Positions 13,181 to 20,225 of a stretch of 25,917 bases of DNA are shown here, one piece after another. The position numbers were made by a program, and so were the translations under genes. The stretch lies in IMG/VR virus record IMGVR_UViG_3300006802_000485, positions 1 to 25,917 of that record; one strand, given 5' to 3'. Position 1 is the stretch's first letter; every line of letters begins with the position of its first letter. The stretch is from a virus. The notes below the pieces were generated by a model. It worked only from the letters and a program-made list of their open reading frames with translations, did no database searches and was not told where the DNA came from.

Positions 13181-14950
13181 ATGTATTTAGGTATTCTTAC
13201 ATTATTAGTTGCTCTGTGTATCTCAGGTATTGCGGCTTACTATAGCATCATTGGCTTGACTGCTATCTTTGCAGCAGCCTTCTTGCCTATTGTTCTAATG
13301 GGCAGTGTGCTAGAAGTTGGTAAAATTCTAACCACAGTATGGCTACACCAAAACTGGCATCGTGCGCCTAAGATTATACGTGGCTACTTAACCATAGCGG
13401 TCATAGTGCTTATGTTTATTACAAGCATGGGTGTATTTGGTTTCCTAAGTAAAAGTCATATTGAACAGGCTAGTGTAGGGCAAGAGCAAATAGCACTAGC
13501 AGCAAATATTGACGATAAGATGGCTAGGTCAGAAGCCAAAATCAAACGCTGGCAAGAAGACATACAGGCGTTAAACAAGGGCGAAACTGGTGGTCGAATC
13601 GACAGTCTCATTGCCCGAGAGCAACAGCGTATTAAGGATGCTAATGCTAGACTACAGCCGCAGATTGATGCTGAAAATGCAAAGATACCCGGACTACGCA
13701 GTCAAGCACAAACAGAGATTGGACAGCAGGAAAAGCGCCTAGTAGATGCACAGAAACGTGCAGAGGCTAGTATTAAAGTAGCGCAAGACGAACTTACAAG
13801 ACTAGACAATGACGTGAAAGCATACACCAAGCAGGGCACCACTGGAGAAAGTGGTCTGTTTAGTAGCACAACAGACAACGTTGCCAAGGGTGCTGAACTA
13901 AGAGCTAAACAAAAGCCTGAGCGTGATAAACTACAAGCAGATATTGACCGTGCCAAAGCAAATGAGCTTAGTATTGCTAGTGCGGTACAACGAGAAATTC
14001 GTGATATAAACAAGAGACTATCTAACAGTATAAAAGATGTTGAAGCACGTATTGCTACTATTCGTAAGAGCGTTGATCCCACAGTAAAGAGTGCCAATGA
14101 AAATATTACTCGTTATACACTAGAAGCAAGTAATGCTAATAAGGGTGTAGATACACGTATCGCTGATTTAGAAAAACAAATAGAAAACGAACAGCCTGTT
14201 ATAGATCAACTACGTGAAGAGAAGTTTGTATTTGAGAAAAAGTACAGACAGTTTGAAGCAGAAGTAGGCCCAGTAAAATACATCGCAGAACTTATCTATG
14301 GTGCAGCAGATAAGACATTATTAGAGGAAGCAGTGCGTTGGGTGATAATTATAATAGTAGCAGTTTTTGATCCACTTGCTGTATGTCTTGTGCTAGCAGG
14401 CAGTATGACCTTAACCTGGTGGCGTCAAGAAAGAAATAAAAAACCACTAGGCTTTTATGACACAAATTTACAGATAAAAACACAGCCAGACCCAAGAGTA
14501 GAGGAACTTGAAATGGAACTCAAAAAGCATAATGAGATTTTAGACGAGCTAGAAAAATTACTAGACAGCAATTTAAGCAATATTAATCCACTTGAATATC
14601 AAAAATTACAGGATGAACACGCTGCTCTCCTAAGCGAAAAAATAGAACTAGAATCACAACTTGCCACTAGCAAAGAGCAGACCGAGTTGTTGGTAGACAA
14701 GGTAGTAGAAACAGAAGCAGATCGTGACAATTATAAAAAACAAGTAGACGAACTAAGCTCAGGAGTAGAAGGGTTCACAACAAGAATTGAAGAATTACTA
14801 AAGCGTGTTGCAGAACTTGAATCTGAGGTAGAACGCAGAGATGCTGTTGTTATCAAGATGGCAGAAAAATATCAGCTTGTAGAGAAAGACGAGTTTGGTA
14901 ACGATCTAGTTGCAGAAGCAGGTGGTGCGGAAACAACAACAAAAAACTAG
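13181..14950 (+). CDS. Membrane coiled-coil protein, zero-frame product of a -1 frameshift gene
   Basis: A 589-residue protein. Hydrophobic segments lie at about 2-21, 24-42 and 68-90, and again at about 386-412 (VIIIIVAVFDPLAVCLVLAGSM). Residues 95-380 and 430-565 are long charged coiled coils. Such multi-span coiled-coil proteins recur in marine T4-like phages without known function; inner-membrane location is expected. No Shine-Dalgarno is seen and the promoter places the transcript start at the ATG. The zero frame ends ACA AAA AAC TAG: the slippery heptamer A-AAA-AAC sits directly on the stop, so an extended product is expected (see 13181-15264). Confidence 0.75.
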   Translation: MYLGILTLLVALCISGIAAYYSIIGLTAIFAAAFLPIVLMGSVLEVGKILTTVWLHQNWHRAPKIIRGYLTIAVIVLMFITSMGVFGFLSKSHIEQASVGQEQIALAANIDDKMARSEAKIKRWQEDIQALNKGETGGRIDSLIAREQQRIKDANARLQPQIDAENAKIPGLRSQAQTEIGQQEKRLVDAQKRAEASIKVAQDELTRLDNDVKAYTKQGTTGESGLFSSTTDNVAKGAELRAKQKPERDKLQADIDRAKANELSIASAVQREIRDINKRLSNSIKDVEARIATIRKSVDPTVKSANENITRYTLEASNANKGVDTRIADLEKQIENEQPVIDQLREEKFVFEKKYRQFEAEVGPVKYIAELIYGAADKTLLEEAVRWVIIIIVAVFDPLAVCLVLAGSMTLTWWRQERNKKPLGFYDTNLQIKTQPDPRVEELEMELKKHNEILDELEKLLDSNLSNINPLEYQKLQDEHAALLSEKIELESQLATSKEQTELLVDKVVETEADRDNYKKQVDELSSGVEGFTTRIEELLKRVAELESEVERRDAVVIKMAEKYQLVEKDEFGNDLVAEAGGAETTTKN

Positions 14951-15264
14951 CTCAGGTCTCTGTTGATAATATCATCAGGGACCTAGAACTACCACTAGGT
15001 GCCAATATAGATTTTGGTACTAGCTTTGTAGAAGATCCTGAAAAAGGGGATCTTTTTATAAGAGTAGATTTTTTACCTAATAAATTATTTAGGTTTACAG
15101 GTAACAAATGGATAGAAATTCCCAAAACCAGGACCACAAGTTATCTTGGAAATGAACAATACATTCGTCATATGGTTAATAGTATCAAGAGTGGAAAAAT
15201 ATCCCTGGAGCACCTTACAGAAGATGAGCGTGACGAAATTAAAAAGTTTTTATTAAATGACTAA
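13181..15264 (+). CDS. Predicted -1 frameshift product of the membrane coiled-coil gene (694 residues)
   Basis: After the heptamer at 14941-14947, the -1 frame stays open for 105 codons (14947-15261, stop TAA 15262-15264). That frame has no ATG, GTG or TTG between its upstream stop (14899-14901) and the coding start of the domain, so it can hardly be an independent gene. It encodes a real-looking domain: DNIIRDLELPLGANIDFGTSF, GDLFIRVDFLPNKLFRFTGNKWIEI, and a helical end YIRHMVNSI...LEHLTEDERDEIKKFL. The fusion would add a cytoplasmic C-terminal domain to a fraction of the membrane protein. The efficiency is unknown. Confidence 0.75.
14941..14988 (+). promoter_or_regulatory. Programmed -1 ribosomal frameshift site
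   Basis: The slippery heptamer A-AAA-AAC (14941-14947, in phase with the zero frame) is followed by the stop TAG, a 6-base spacer (14948-14953) and a stem of 9 bp: AGGTCTCTG (14954-14962) with CAGGGACCT (about 14976-14984), including one U-G pair. The stem continues after a T-T mismatch with TGAT/ATCA closing an AAT loop. Heptamer, spacer length and stimulatory hairpin all fit the standard model. Confidence 0.85.
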
Positions 15265-15619
15265 ATTTACCCTGGTTACACAGCCAGACTATTATTTTAT
15301 GGACCAGCCAAGTATATTAAGTTTTGGCTATGAATACAACAATCAAAGTGTATGTAATTACATCAAGGATATTAATATTGATATAACTATATACCTAGCA
15401 AACTCAGGCAAGGATATAAACTGGTTGGTAAATGTTTCTAATAATGTAGATTATATATTGTTAAATACTGAAGTAGACAATTTAGTAACAGGATTACTAA
15501 TTGACAAACCTAAAACTTACTATTACAATAATAGTACAGATTTTAATATTATTAATAAACAACAGATCGAGGATCCAGTGGCATTCTTGGTAGGTTGGCT
15601 TGCTAAACTAGAGGACTAA
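15257..15619 (+). CDS. 120-residue hypothetical protein
   Basis: A protein rich in Asn, Asp, Tyr and Ile with alternating strand-like segments (DINIDITIYLANSG, VDYILLNTEVDNLVTGLLI) and a short helix at the end (AFLVGWLAKLED). The Asn and Ile codons reflect AT-rich DNA. ATG 15257 overlaps the last codons of the frameshift extension in a different frame. No Shine-Dalgarno is visible. The next gene begins directly after its stop. I do not recognise the family. Confidence 0.6.
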   Translation: MTKFTLVTQPDYYFMDQPSILSFGYEYNNQSVCNYIKDINIDITIYLANSGKDINWLVNVSNNVDYILLNTEVDNLVTGLLIDKPKTYYYNNSTDFNIINKQQIEDPVAFLVGWLAKLED

Positions 15620-15847
15620 ATGAGAGACAGAGAAAAACGTGGACTTTGTGTAGAAGTTCACAACAACAATATTAACAAGGCCTGGCGCCGTCTTAAAAAA
15701 ATGGTACAGGAAGATGGGTTACTTCAAACTCTTAAAGATAAAGAACGCTTTACTAAGCCCAGTGAGCGTCGCCGCAAGGAACGTGATATGGCTCGCAAAC
15801 GCTGGCTAAAGAAAAAACGTGAAATAGAAAATAACTTTTATAAATAA
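15620..15847 (+). CDS. rpsU: Ribosomal protein bS21 homologue
   Basis: A 75-residue, very basic protein with the bS21 layout: strand LCVEVHNNNINKAWRRLKK, then DGLLQTLKDKERFTKPSERRRKE and an Arg/Lys helix DMARKRWLKKKREIE. The core (one short strand, RRLKK, a GLL-x3-K-x-KE-F-KPS-RR box, basic tail) follows cellular bS21 closely. bS21 lies near the anti-Shine-Dalgarno end of 16S rRNA and affects initiation, and phage copies are known to be common in marine viruses; swapping the host copy could favour phage messages. It starts directly after the previous stop. Its end overlaps a late octamer. Confidence 0.88.
   Translation: MRDREKRGLCVEVHNNNINKAWRRLKKMVQEDGLLQTLKDKERFTKPSERRRKERDMARKRWLKKKREIENNFYK
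15839..15846 (+). promoter_or_regulatory. Exact T4 late octamer TATAAATA at the end of the bS21 gene
   Basis: TATAAATA covers the last codons and part of the stop of the bS21 gene. It lies upstream of the consensus sigma-70 promoter of hsp20. Confidence 0.45.
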
Positions 15848-15852
15848 AAAAG

Positions 15853-15881
15853 TTGACAAGTTTTTTATAGAAGTATATAAT
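15853..15881 (+). promoter_or_regulatory. Perfect sigma-70 promoter of hsp20
   Basis: TTGACA (15853-15858), a 17-base spacer and TATAAT (15876-15881): a full consensus. The leader from about 15888 is roughly 74 bases long, unusually long for this window. Confidence 0.85.
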
Positions 15882-15886
15882 ACTTG

Positions 15887-15894
15887 TATAAATA
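15887..15894 (+). promoter_or_regulatory. Exact T4 late octamer TATAAATA before hsp20
   Basis: TATAAATA just downstream of the sigma-70 -10. hsp20 could therefore be read both early and late, with late transcripts starting near 15900 and still carrying the whole leader hairpin region. Confidence 0.5.
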
Positions 15895-15900
15895 AAGTTA

Positions 15901-15961
15901 GAAGATGCTGACAGTCGGGTCTTCGCAAAACGTATATCTTGCTTAGAAAAGGAGAAATGCA
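15901..15961 (+). promoter_or_regulatory. Candidate ROSE-like RNA thermometer before hsp20
   Basis: Two hairpins fit the leader. The first pairs GAAGA (15901-15905) with TCTTC (15920-15924). The second pairs TTGCT (15939-15943) with AGGAG (15950-15954), through U-A, C-G, G-G, U-A and U-G. This is the ROSE signature, in which UYGCU masks the Shine-Dalgarno with a G-G mismatch. ROSE elements control small heat-shock genes of alphaproteobacteria. The second stem is short, so the call is tentative. Confidence 0.5.
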
Positions 15962-16390
15962 ATGGATAATACTCTTACAACTTTTGACATCCCCACACTT
16001 AACAGAAACTTTATTGGCATCGATCGTTTGCTTGATCGTATGCTGGTAAACGGACATACTTCAGAAGGTTACCCACCCTACAATGTGGTTAAACTGGATG
16101 ACGATAACTTTGAAATTGAACTTGCTGTCGCAGGTTTTGGCAAAAAGGATATCGAGGTTACTGTCCATAATGGCGTGCTAACTGTAGAAGGTAGCACAGA
16201 TGCTGGTGAATCTAATCGTGAATATCTACACAAGGGCATCAGCAGTCGCAAGTTTCGTCGTACCTTTAACCTTGCAGATCACGTAGAGGTCAAGGACGCA
16301 ACTGTACAGGATGGTATTCTAAGCATTGTGCTAGAACGCCATGTACCTGAAGAGCTAAAGCCTCGTCAGATCCCTGTTAAATTTGTGTAA
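15962..16390 (+). CDS. Small heat-shock protein (Hsp20/IbpA family)
   Basis: A 142-residue protein with the alpha-crystallin domain at about 38-128: PPYNVVKLDDDNFEIELAVAGFGKKDIEV, GVLTVEG, a YLHKGISSRKFRRTFNL segment as in IbpA, and DGILSIVLER. The C-terminal IPV is an I-x-I/V anchor. These proteins hold unfolding proteins for refolding, and phage copies may protect capsid assembly. AGGAG lies eight bases before ATG 15962 and is probably masked by the leader hairpin. A very stable hairpin follows the stop, then clpS. Confidence 0.93.
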   Translation: MDNTLTTFDIPTLNRNFIGIDRLLDRMLVNGHTSEGYPPYNVVKLDDDNFEIELAVAGFGKKDIEVTVHNGVLTVEGSTDAGESNREYLHKGISSRKFRRTFNLADHVEVKDATVQDGILSIVLERHVPEELKPRQIPVKFV

Positions 16391-16400
16391 ATAATTGTGT

Positions 16401-16426
16401 GTAGGGGGAGAGAAATCTCCCCCTAC
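16401..16426 (+). promoter_or_regulatory. 11-bp hairpin with GAAA tetraloop between hsp20 and clpS
   Basis: GTAGGGGGAGA (16401-16411) and TCTCCCCCTAC (16416-16426) pair perfectly around GAAA. No run of T follows, so it is not a normal terminator. It may stabilise the hsp20 3' end, block RNase or set the ratio of hsp20 to clpS. The clpS Shine-Dalgarno (CGGAG, 16431-16435) lies just outside it. Confidence 0.7.
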
Positions 16427-16442
16427 TAACCCGGAGTTAAAA

Positions 16443-16748
16443 ATGGCAGAGCAAACAGATATTAGAGAAAAGTTTCGTCCTGTTTTGGACCTCGAACCAC
16501 CCAAGGACTATAAGGTCATTTATGTAAATGATCAAGTAACTACATTTGATTTTGTTTGTGACAGTTTAGTAAATGTTTTTGATTACGATGCACCAAAAGC
16601 AGAAAAGAAAACAGCAGAAATTCATGAAAAGGGTGCTGGAATTGTTGCTGTACTACCTTTTGAAATAGCAGAACAAAAGGGCGTTGAAGTCCTTATTCAA
16701 GCTCGTAATCAGGGTTATCCACTAGAAGTAAAATTAGAACAAGAATAA
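16443..16748 (+). CDS. clpS: ClpS-type Clp protease adaptor
   Basis: A 101-residue protein with the ClpS core: PPKDYKVIYVNDQVTTFDFVCDSL, a helix FDYDAPKAEKKTAEIHEKGAG with the conserved His, then VAVLPFEIAEQKGVEVLIQARNQGYPLEVKLE. ClpS docks on the ClpA N-domain and delivers N-degron substrates, while slowing degradation of SsrA-tagged ones. The usual NDD is NDQ here, and the gatekeeper-like PM is TF, so amino-acid preference could differ. ATG 16443 follows GGAG at seven bases; an open frame before it reaches into the hairpin and is not used. Probably co-transcribed with hsp20. Confidence 0.9.
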   Translation: MAEQTDIREKFRPVLDLEPPKDYKVIYVNDQVTTFDFVCDSLVNVFDYDAPKAEKKTAEIHEKGAGIVAVLPFEIAEQKGVEVLIQARNQGYPLEVKLEQE

Positions 16749-16749
16749 T

Positions 16750-16778
16750 TTGCTTTTATCCGAGAAATATCTTATAAT
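16750..16778 (+). promoter_or_regulatory. Sigma-70-type promoter giving a leaderless guaC message
   Basis: TTGCTT (16750-16755), a 17-base spacer and TATAAT (16773-16778). Six bases separate the -10 from ATG 16785, identical to the layout at 13174/13181 and 25384/25391. Confidence 0.65.
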
Positions 16779-16784
16779 AAATTT

Positions 16785-17855
16785 ATGAGAATAGAAAACG
16801 ATCTGAAGTTAGATTACTCTAACGTGCTACTGCGGCCCAAACGTAGTACACTGGATAGTCGAAAAAATGTAGGTCTCAGCAGAGAGTATACATTTATCAA
16901 TAGCCATCAAACCTACAAAGGTATTCCTATTATTGCCGCTAACATGGATGGTGTTGGCACCTGGGATATGAATGATGTTCTTTGTAGACAAGGCATGCTC
17001 ACCGCGGTTGTTAAACATTATAATATTTCCAGTTTAGTAGAACATTTTAATCATCCTGGTAGTGACTATGCTGTTTATAGCATGGGTGTTACAGAAGATG
17101 ATCTAGCAAAGTTTAGAGCAGTAAATGTTGGTAGTGTAATTAAATACGTTTGTATTGATGTTGCCAATGGTTATAGTGAAAGATTTATAGACTTTGTTCA
17201 AGCGTTTAGACAAGAATTTCCAGATAAAGTAATCATAGCAGGCAATGTCGTTACTGGTGATATAACAGAAGAACTTATCCTCAAAGGAGCAGATATCGTT
17301 AAGTGCGGTATTGGTCCTGGATCAGTGTGTACCACTCGTATTAAAACTGGTGTTGGTTACCCCCAGTTATCTGCGGTTATGGAATGCGCCGACGCGGCAC
17401 ATGGCCTTGGTGGACATATTATCGCTGATGGTGGGTGTACTTGTCCTGGCGATGTTGCTAAGGCATTTGCGGCTGGAGCAGACTTTGTCATGCTTGGTGG
17501 AATGCTAGCGGGACACAACGAGGGCGGAGGAGATGTTATTAGTAAAATGTACATCACTGACGAACTAGATTCAAATGGAAATCGTGTTATGGAAGAACGA
17601 CAATTTGTTGAATTTTATGGTATGAGCAGCAAAGCCGCTAACGACAAACACAGTGGCGGATTAAAAGAATATCGTAGCAGTGAAGGCAGGGAGGTGCTTA
17701 TACCCTACAAGGGGTCAGTCGAGGACACCCTACAAGATTTGCTGGGCGGTATAAGAAGTACTTGTACATATGTTGGTGCTAGGCGTCTAAAAGATTTAAC
17801 CAAGTGTGCTACATTTATAAGATGCAGCGACACGCATAATAGGGTGTATGAATGA
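16785..17855 (+). CDS. guaC: GMP reductase
   Basis: A 356-residue TIM-barrel protein, close to the 347 residues of the E. coli enzyme. It has the N-terminal [12 protein letters not shown], the catalytic loop GPGSVCTTR with Cys182 and the GuaC-specific run [20 protein letters not shown], followed by [13 protein letters not shown] and [11 protein letters not shown]. It lacks the CBS domains of IMP dehydrogenase, and SVCTTR with GYPQ favours GMP reductase. It converts GMP to IMP with NADPH, feeding adenine nucleotides from guanine salvage. No Shine-Dalgarno is present and the promoter points to a leaderless mRNA. It overlaps the next gene by four bases. Confidence 0.93.
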   Translation: MRIENDLKLDYSNVLLRPKRSTLDSRKNVGLSREYTFINSHQTYKGIPIIAANMDGVGTWDMNDVLCRQGMLTAVVKHYNISSLVEHFNHPGSDYAVYSMGVTEDDLAKFRAVNVGSVIKYVCIDVANGYSERFIDFVQAFRQEFPDKVIIAGNVVTGDITEELILKGADIVKCGIGPGSVCTTRIKTGVGYPQLSAVMECADAAHGLGGHIIADGGCTCPGDVAKAFAAGADFVMLGGMLAGHNEGGGDVISKMYITDELDSNGNRVMEERQFVEFYGMSSKAANDKHSGGLKEYRSSEGREVLIPYKGSVEDTLQDLLGGIRSTCTYVGARRLKDLTKCATFIRCSDTHNRVYE

Positions 17856-18565
17856 GTTTATCAAATGCGTTTCCAAAGTACATGGATAAGAATATTAATA
17901 ACCCATTATGGGTGGCTAAAGAAGTAGATTTAAAACTTGATGGCGATCCTGTGGCCTGCGCCTGGCATTTGCATAGAACAAATGCTGTGCCGGAAAATTT
18001 CCGCATGGTGCTTGAAAGAATTACGGAAGAAGATCGAGAGACCGCTGTTAAAATTCGAAATCATTTTGGCGGAAAACTGTTATTGCTACAACTTGGTAAT
18101 AAGCCTTTAACCAAGTATAGATCTGAACTCTTGAAGTTTTTAACAAAAGACTGTGCCTATGCCCACGAAGAAACTGGAATGATTATGAGCCTGCCAATGT
18201 TATATGAAGAGGATATGTTATTAGATAGTTTAAAAGAAAACTACAACAACACACCTTGGAAAAACAGTGAAGTACATAACCAACCGGTAGAGAGAACATT
18301 AAATTTTATCAATAGTCATACTAAGAAAAGTCAAAAATATAGCCGTAGCAGATTTAGTAGTGGAACCAAGTTTACTTGTAATTGGTTGCACGATGAAAAC
18401 GATAGACTCTACTTAATTGAAACTGAAGACCAGTGTCCTTATCGTATGTTTTGGCAGGATACTATTAAAAAACCCTTTACGATAGTTGGAAAACCAATAA
18501 AAAATCATAGCAGGGATGATCTTTACTATTATGAACTACACGATTGGTTTATTTTAAATAAATAA
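17852..18565 (+). CDS. 237-residue hypothetical protein
   Basis: Starts by ATGA overlap with guaC, so it is probably translated by coupling. It is a soluble, mixed alpha/beta protein with the segments [43 protein letters not shown] and a Tyr/Trp-rich end ([26 protein letters not shown]). No catalytic motif that I can name. Placement behind guaC hints at a metabolic or host-takeover role, but nothing in the sequence proves it. Confidence 0.6.
   Translation: MSLSNAFPKYMDKNINNPLWVAKEVDLKLDGDPVACAWHLHRTNAVPENFRMVLERITEEDRETAVKIRNHFGGKLLLLQLGNKPLTKYRSELLKFLTKDCAYAHEETGMIMSLPMLYEEDMLLDSLKENYNNTPWKNSEVHNQPVERTLNFINSHTKKSQKYSRSRFSSGTKFTCNWLHDENDRLYLIETEDQCPYRMFWQDTIKKPFTIVGKPIKNHSRDDLYYYELHDWFILNK
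18557..18564 (+). promoter_or_regulatory. Late-promoter octamer AATAAATA
   Basis: AATAAATA overlaps the stop (18563-18565) of the gene before and ends five bases before ATG 18570, the same layout as at 660 and 25080. Confidence 0.45.
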
Positions 18566-18569
18566 GTAC

Positions 18570-19664
18570 ATGTTATTACACGAACTTATTACAGAAGCAA
18601 ACAACCTAACTAAAGCAGAACTTTTAAAAGTTAGAGACGTAAATCGTCTGGAAGTATTTCTTCAAAAGATTGCCGCCGGAAGTAAAAGTCCTTTTACTAC
18701 CACAGATGGACAGAGATTTGATGCGGATCCTTCACAATTAGAACAAATTAAACAACAGTTAGAAGATCCAGAGTATAAAGGTCAAATTACAATCCGTAAT
18801 ACTCAAGGACAAAGTATTCCAATTGGTAAATTAGCTAAGACACAAGAGTTTGGTGGACAGCAACTAGCTTGGGATGCAGATCCTGCAGCAGGTGGTAAGG
18901 AATCATTTGTTGTTAAACCAAGCGATCTTTGGCCTGGCGAAGGTGGTAACTTTACTGCTACACAGCTATTTCCAACTGTAATTAACAATAAGACACTTAA
19001 CAGTAGCGAGATTGGTAAAACTATTGTTAATATTGCCAAACAAATTCAAGCAGGACAACTTGTAAATTGGGCAACAGTCGATAAAAAATTCCAACCAGCT
19101 ATCAGAGATTACGCAGGAGAATACCTAGGTGTTCTTGCACTAATAAATGGTACTGCTAACTTCCCTAATAGAGATGCATTTGTTAAACACCTAGGCGCAG
19201 GCTTAGATAAGATTAACTATTTCTTTCCAGCTAAACCCAACTTTCCATTGGGAGATAGTTTAGGTGGTGTTGATATCGACGGTGCATTTACTAATATGGA
19301 TAGCGGAAATGTTATCTATATTAGTAGTAAAGGTGGTAAAAAAGGTGCACCTCCAAGTCTAAATAATCTTAAGATTCCTGACAATTTAAGAACACCGGAA
19401 TACGCAAGAGAAATAGAATTTATCGAAACGCTACAAAATCCAGATACTAGTGCTGGGCCTGCTAGCTACACACAATCATTGATTGGTATTAACAAGTTGT
19501 TTGAACTTGCGCCAGATTCTATTCCGCAGAATATTGCAAGAGGTTTACCTTTTAGTGCAGACGATATTGCACGTATTGTTGATATGCAGCGTAATCGCAA
19601 AGATGTAGATTTAAAAAATATTTCTGAGCTTCCTGAAACTGCACAAAAGATGTTAAGGAATTGA
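18570..19664 (+). CDS. Possible head-packaged protein with capsid-targeting-like leader (first part of a split gene)
   Basis: 364 residues up to TGA 19662-19664. The N-terminus MLLHELITEA nearly repeats MLLHELTEG of the metallopeptidase at 7014, with I7-T8-E9 before Ala as a candidate prohead-protease site. The remainder is soluble. It includes FDADPSQLEQIKQQLEDPEYKG, GDSLGGVDIDGAFTNMDSGNVIYISSKGGKKG (a D...S-K arrangement reminiscent of some nuclease-like folds, but only weakly) and a helical C-terminus. The frame ends abruptly, while a +1 frame continues with similar sequence to 19956 (next entry). Enzyme function unknown. Confidence 0.65.
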   Translation: MLLHELITEANNLTKAELLKVRDVNRLEVFLQKIAAGSKSPFTTTDGQRFDADPSQLEQIKQQLEDPEYKGQITIRNTQGQSIPIGKLAKTQEFGGQQLAWDADPAAGGKESFVVKPSDLWPGEGGNFTATQLFPTVINNKTLNSSEIGKTIVNIAKQIQAGQLVNWATVDKKFQPAIRDYAGEYLGVLALINGTANFPNRDAFVKHLGAGLDKINYFFPAKPNFPLGDSLGGVDIDGAFTNMDSGNVIYISSKGGKKGAPPSLNNLKIPDNLRTPEYAREIEFIETLQNPDTSAGPASYTQSLIGINKLFELAPDSIPQNIARGLPFSADDIARIVDMQRNRKDVDLKNISELPETAQKMLRN

Positions 19665-19956
19665 TTTTAGTAAGTATAGAGAAGGTGTAAAGCCAAGCGG
19701 CGTTGTAATGTATCTTTGTGCCAAAACTATTGTTAATGCAGTAAACAAAACAAATGCAATGCCAAACTTTCCTGCACTAGCTCGTGAAATTCTACAGCAC
19801 AACTTTATTCAAATATTTGCCAGACCCAAAGGCGGCGAGTTAAATTTTGATGTACTATGGCCTAATAGAGAAATGGGTACAGGTAAAGTAGAACTTTACT
19901 ACAAAGGTAGTGCTAACGAACCTAACAAGCAACGACTTAGCTTCAGCGTCAGCTAA
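19657..19956 (+). CDS. Continuation of the 18570 protein in the +1 frame
   Basis: The +1 frame opens at 19657, right after its own TAA (19654-19656), and runs 99 codons as GIDFSKYREGVKPSGVVMYLCAKTIVNAV... to TAA 19954-19956, with normal protein texture (ILQHNFIQIFARPKGGELNFDVLWPN). No start codon precedes residue 17, and ATG 19708 has only a poor ribosome site and would begin mid-domain. The two frames must meet within 19650-19664 (ATG TTA AGG AAT TGA). Options are a one-base indel in the genome or assembly, or +1 frameshifting at the stop. Confidence 0.55.
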   Translation, partial: GIDFSKYREGVKPSGVVMYLCAKTIVNAVNKTNAMPNFPALAREILQHNFIQIFARPKGGELNFDVLWPNREMGTGKVELYYKGSANEPNKQRLSFSVS

Positions 19957-20011
19957 TACTTTTACACATACCAGGTTATACTGCACCGCAACATTTTTTT
20001 TATTGAAATCT

Positions 20012-20019
20012 TATAAATA
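20012..20019 (+). promoter_or_regulatory. Exact T4 late octamer TATAAATA
   Basis: TATAAATA in a gene-free AT-rich stretch (19957-20123). It would give a leader of about 100 bases before ATG 20124. In that leader TCTCC (20090-20094) can pair with GGAGA (20113-20117) and mask the Shine-Dalgarno. Confidence 0.55.
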
Positions 20020-20123
20020 ATATTATACCATAGAGTATAGCATAACGCATGCTCCAAAAGCGCGACGCCGGAAAAGACCGGGGTATTGCTCTCCTCAAGC
20101 ACACACATATACGGAGAAAAGAA

Positions 20124-20225
20124 ATGATTAATTTTTTAGCAGGCCTCACCGCGTGGGCAGTAATGATGTCTATCCTAGTAATAGTACTAGGATTACCAAT
20201 CTTAAAATACATGCCATTGGTTTAA
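20124..20225 (+). CDS. 33-residue membrane mini-protein
   Basis: ATG 20124 follows CGGAGAAAAG. The peptide MINFLAGLTAWAVMMSILVI continues VLGLPILKYMPLV and is one hydrophobic segment with a Lys near the end. It could be a small inner-membrane peptide, for example a holin-like or regulatory mini-protein. The start signal is good and the frame is fully open. The 12 bases GGATTACCAATC within it recur at 20261-20272. Confidence 0.55.
   Translation: MINFLAGLTAWAVMMSILVIVLGLPILKYMPLV

Noticed and set aside
13702-14097. A minus-strand open frame of 131 residues inside the coiled-coil gene
   Set aside because: It has Leu/Ser/Ala-rich antisense composition typical of a shadow of Gln/Glu/Lys/Ala coding sequence.
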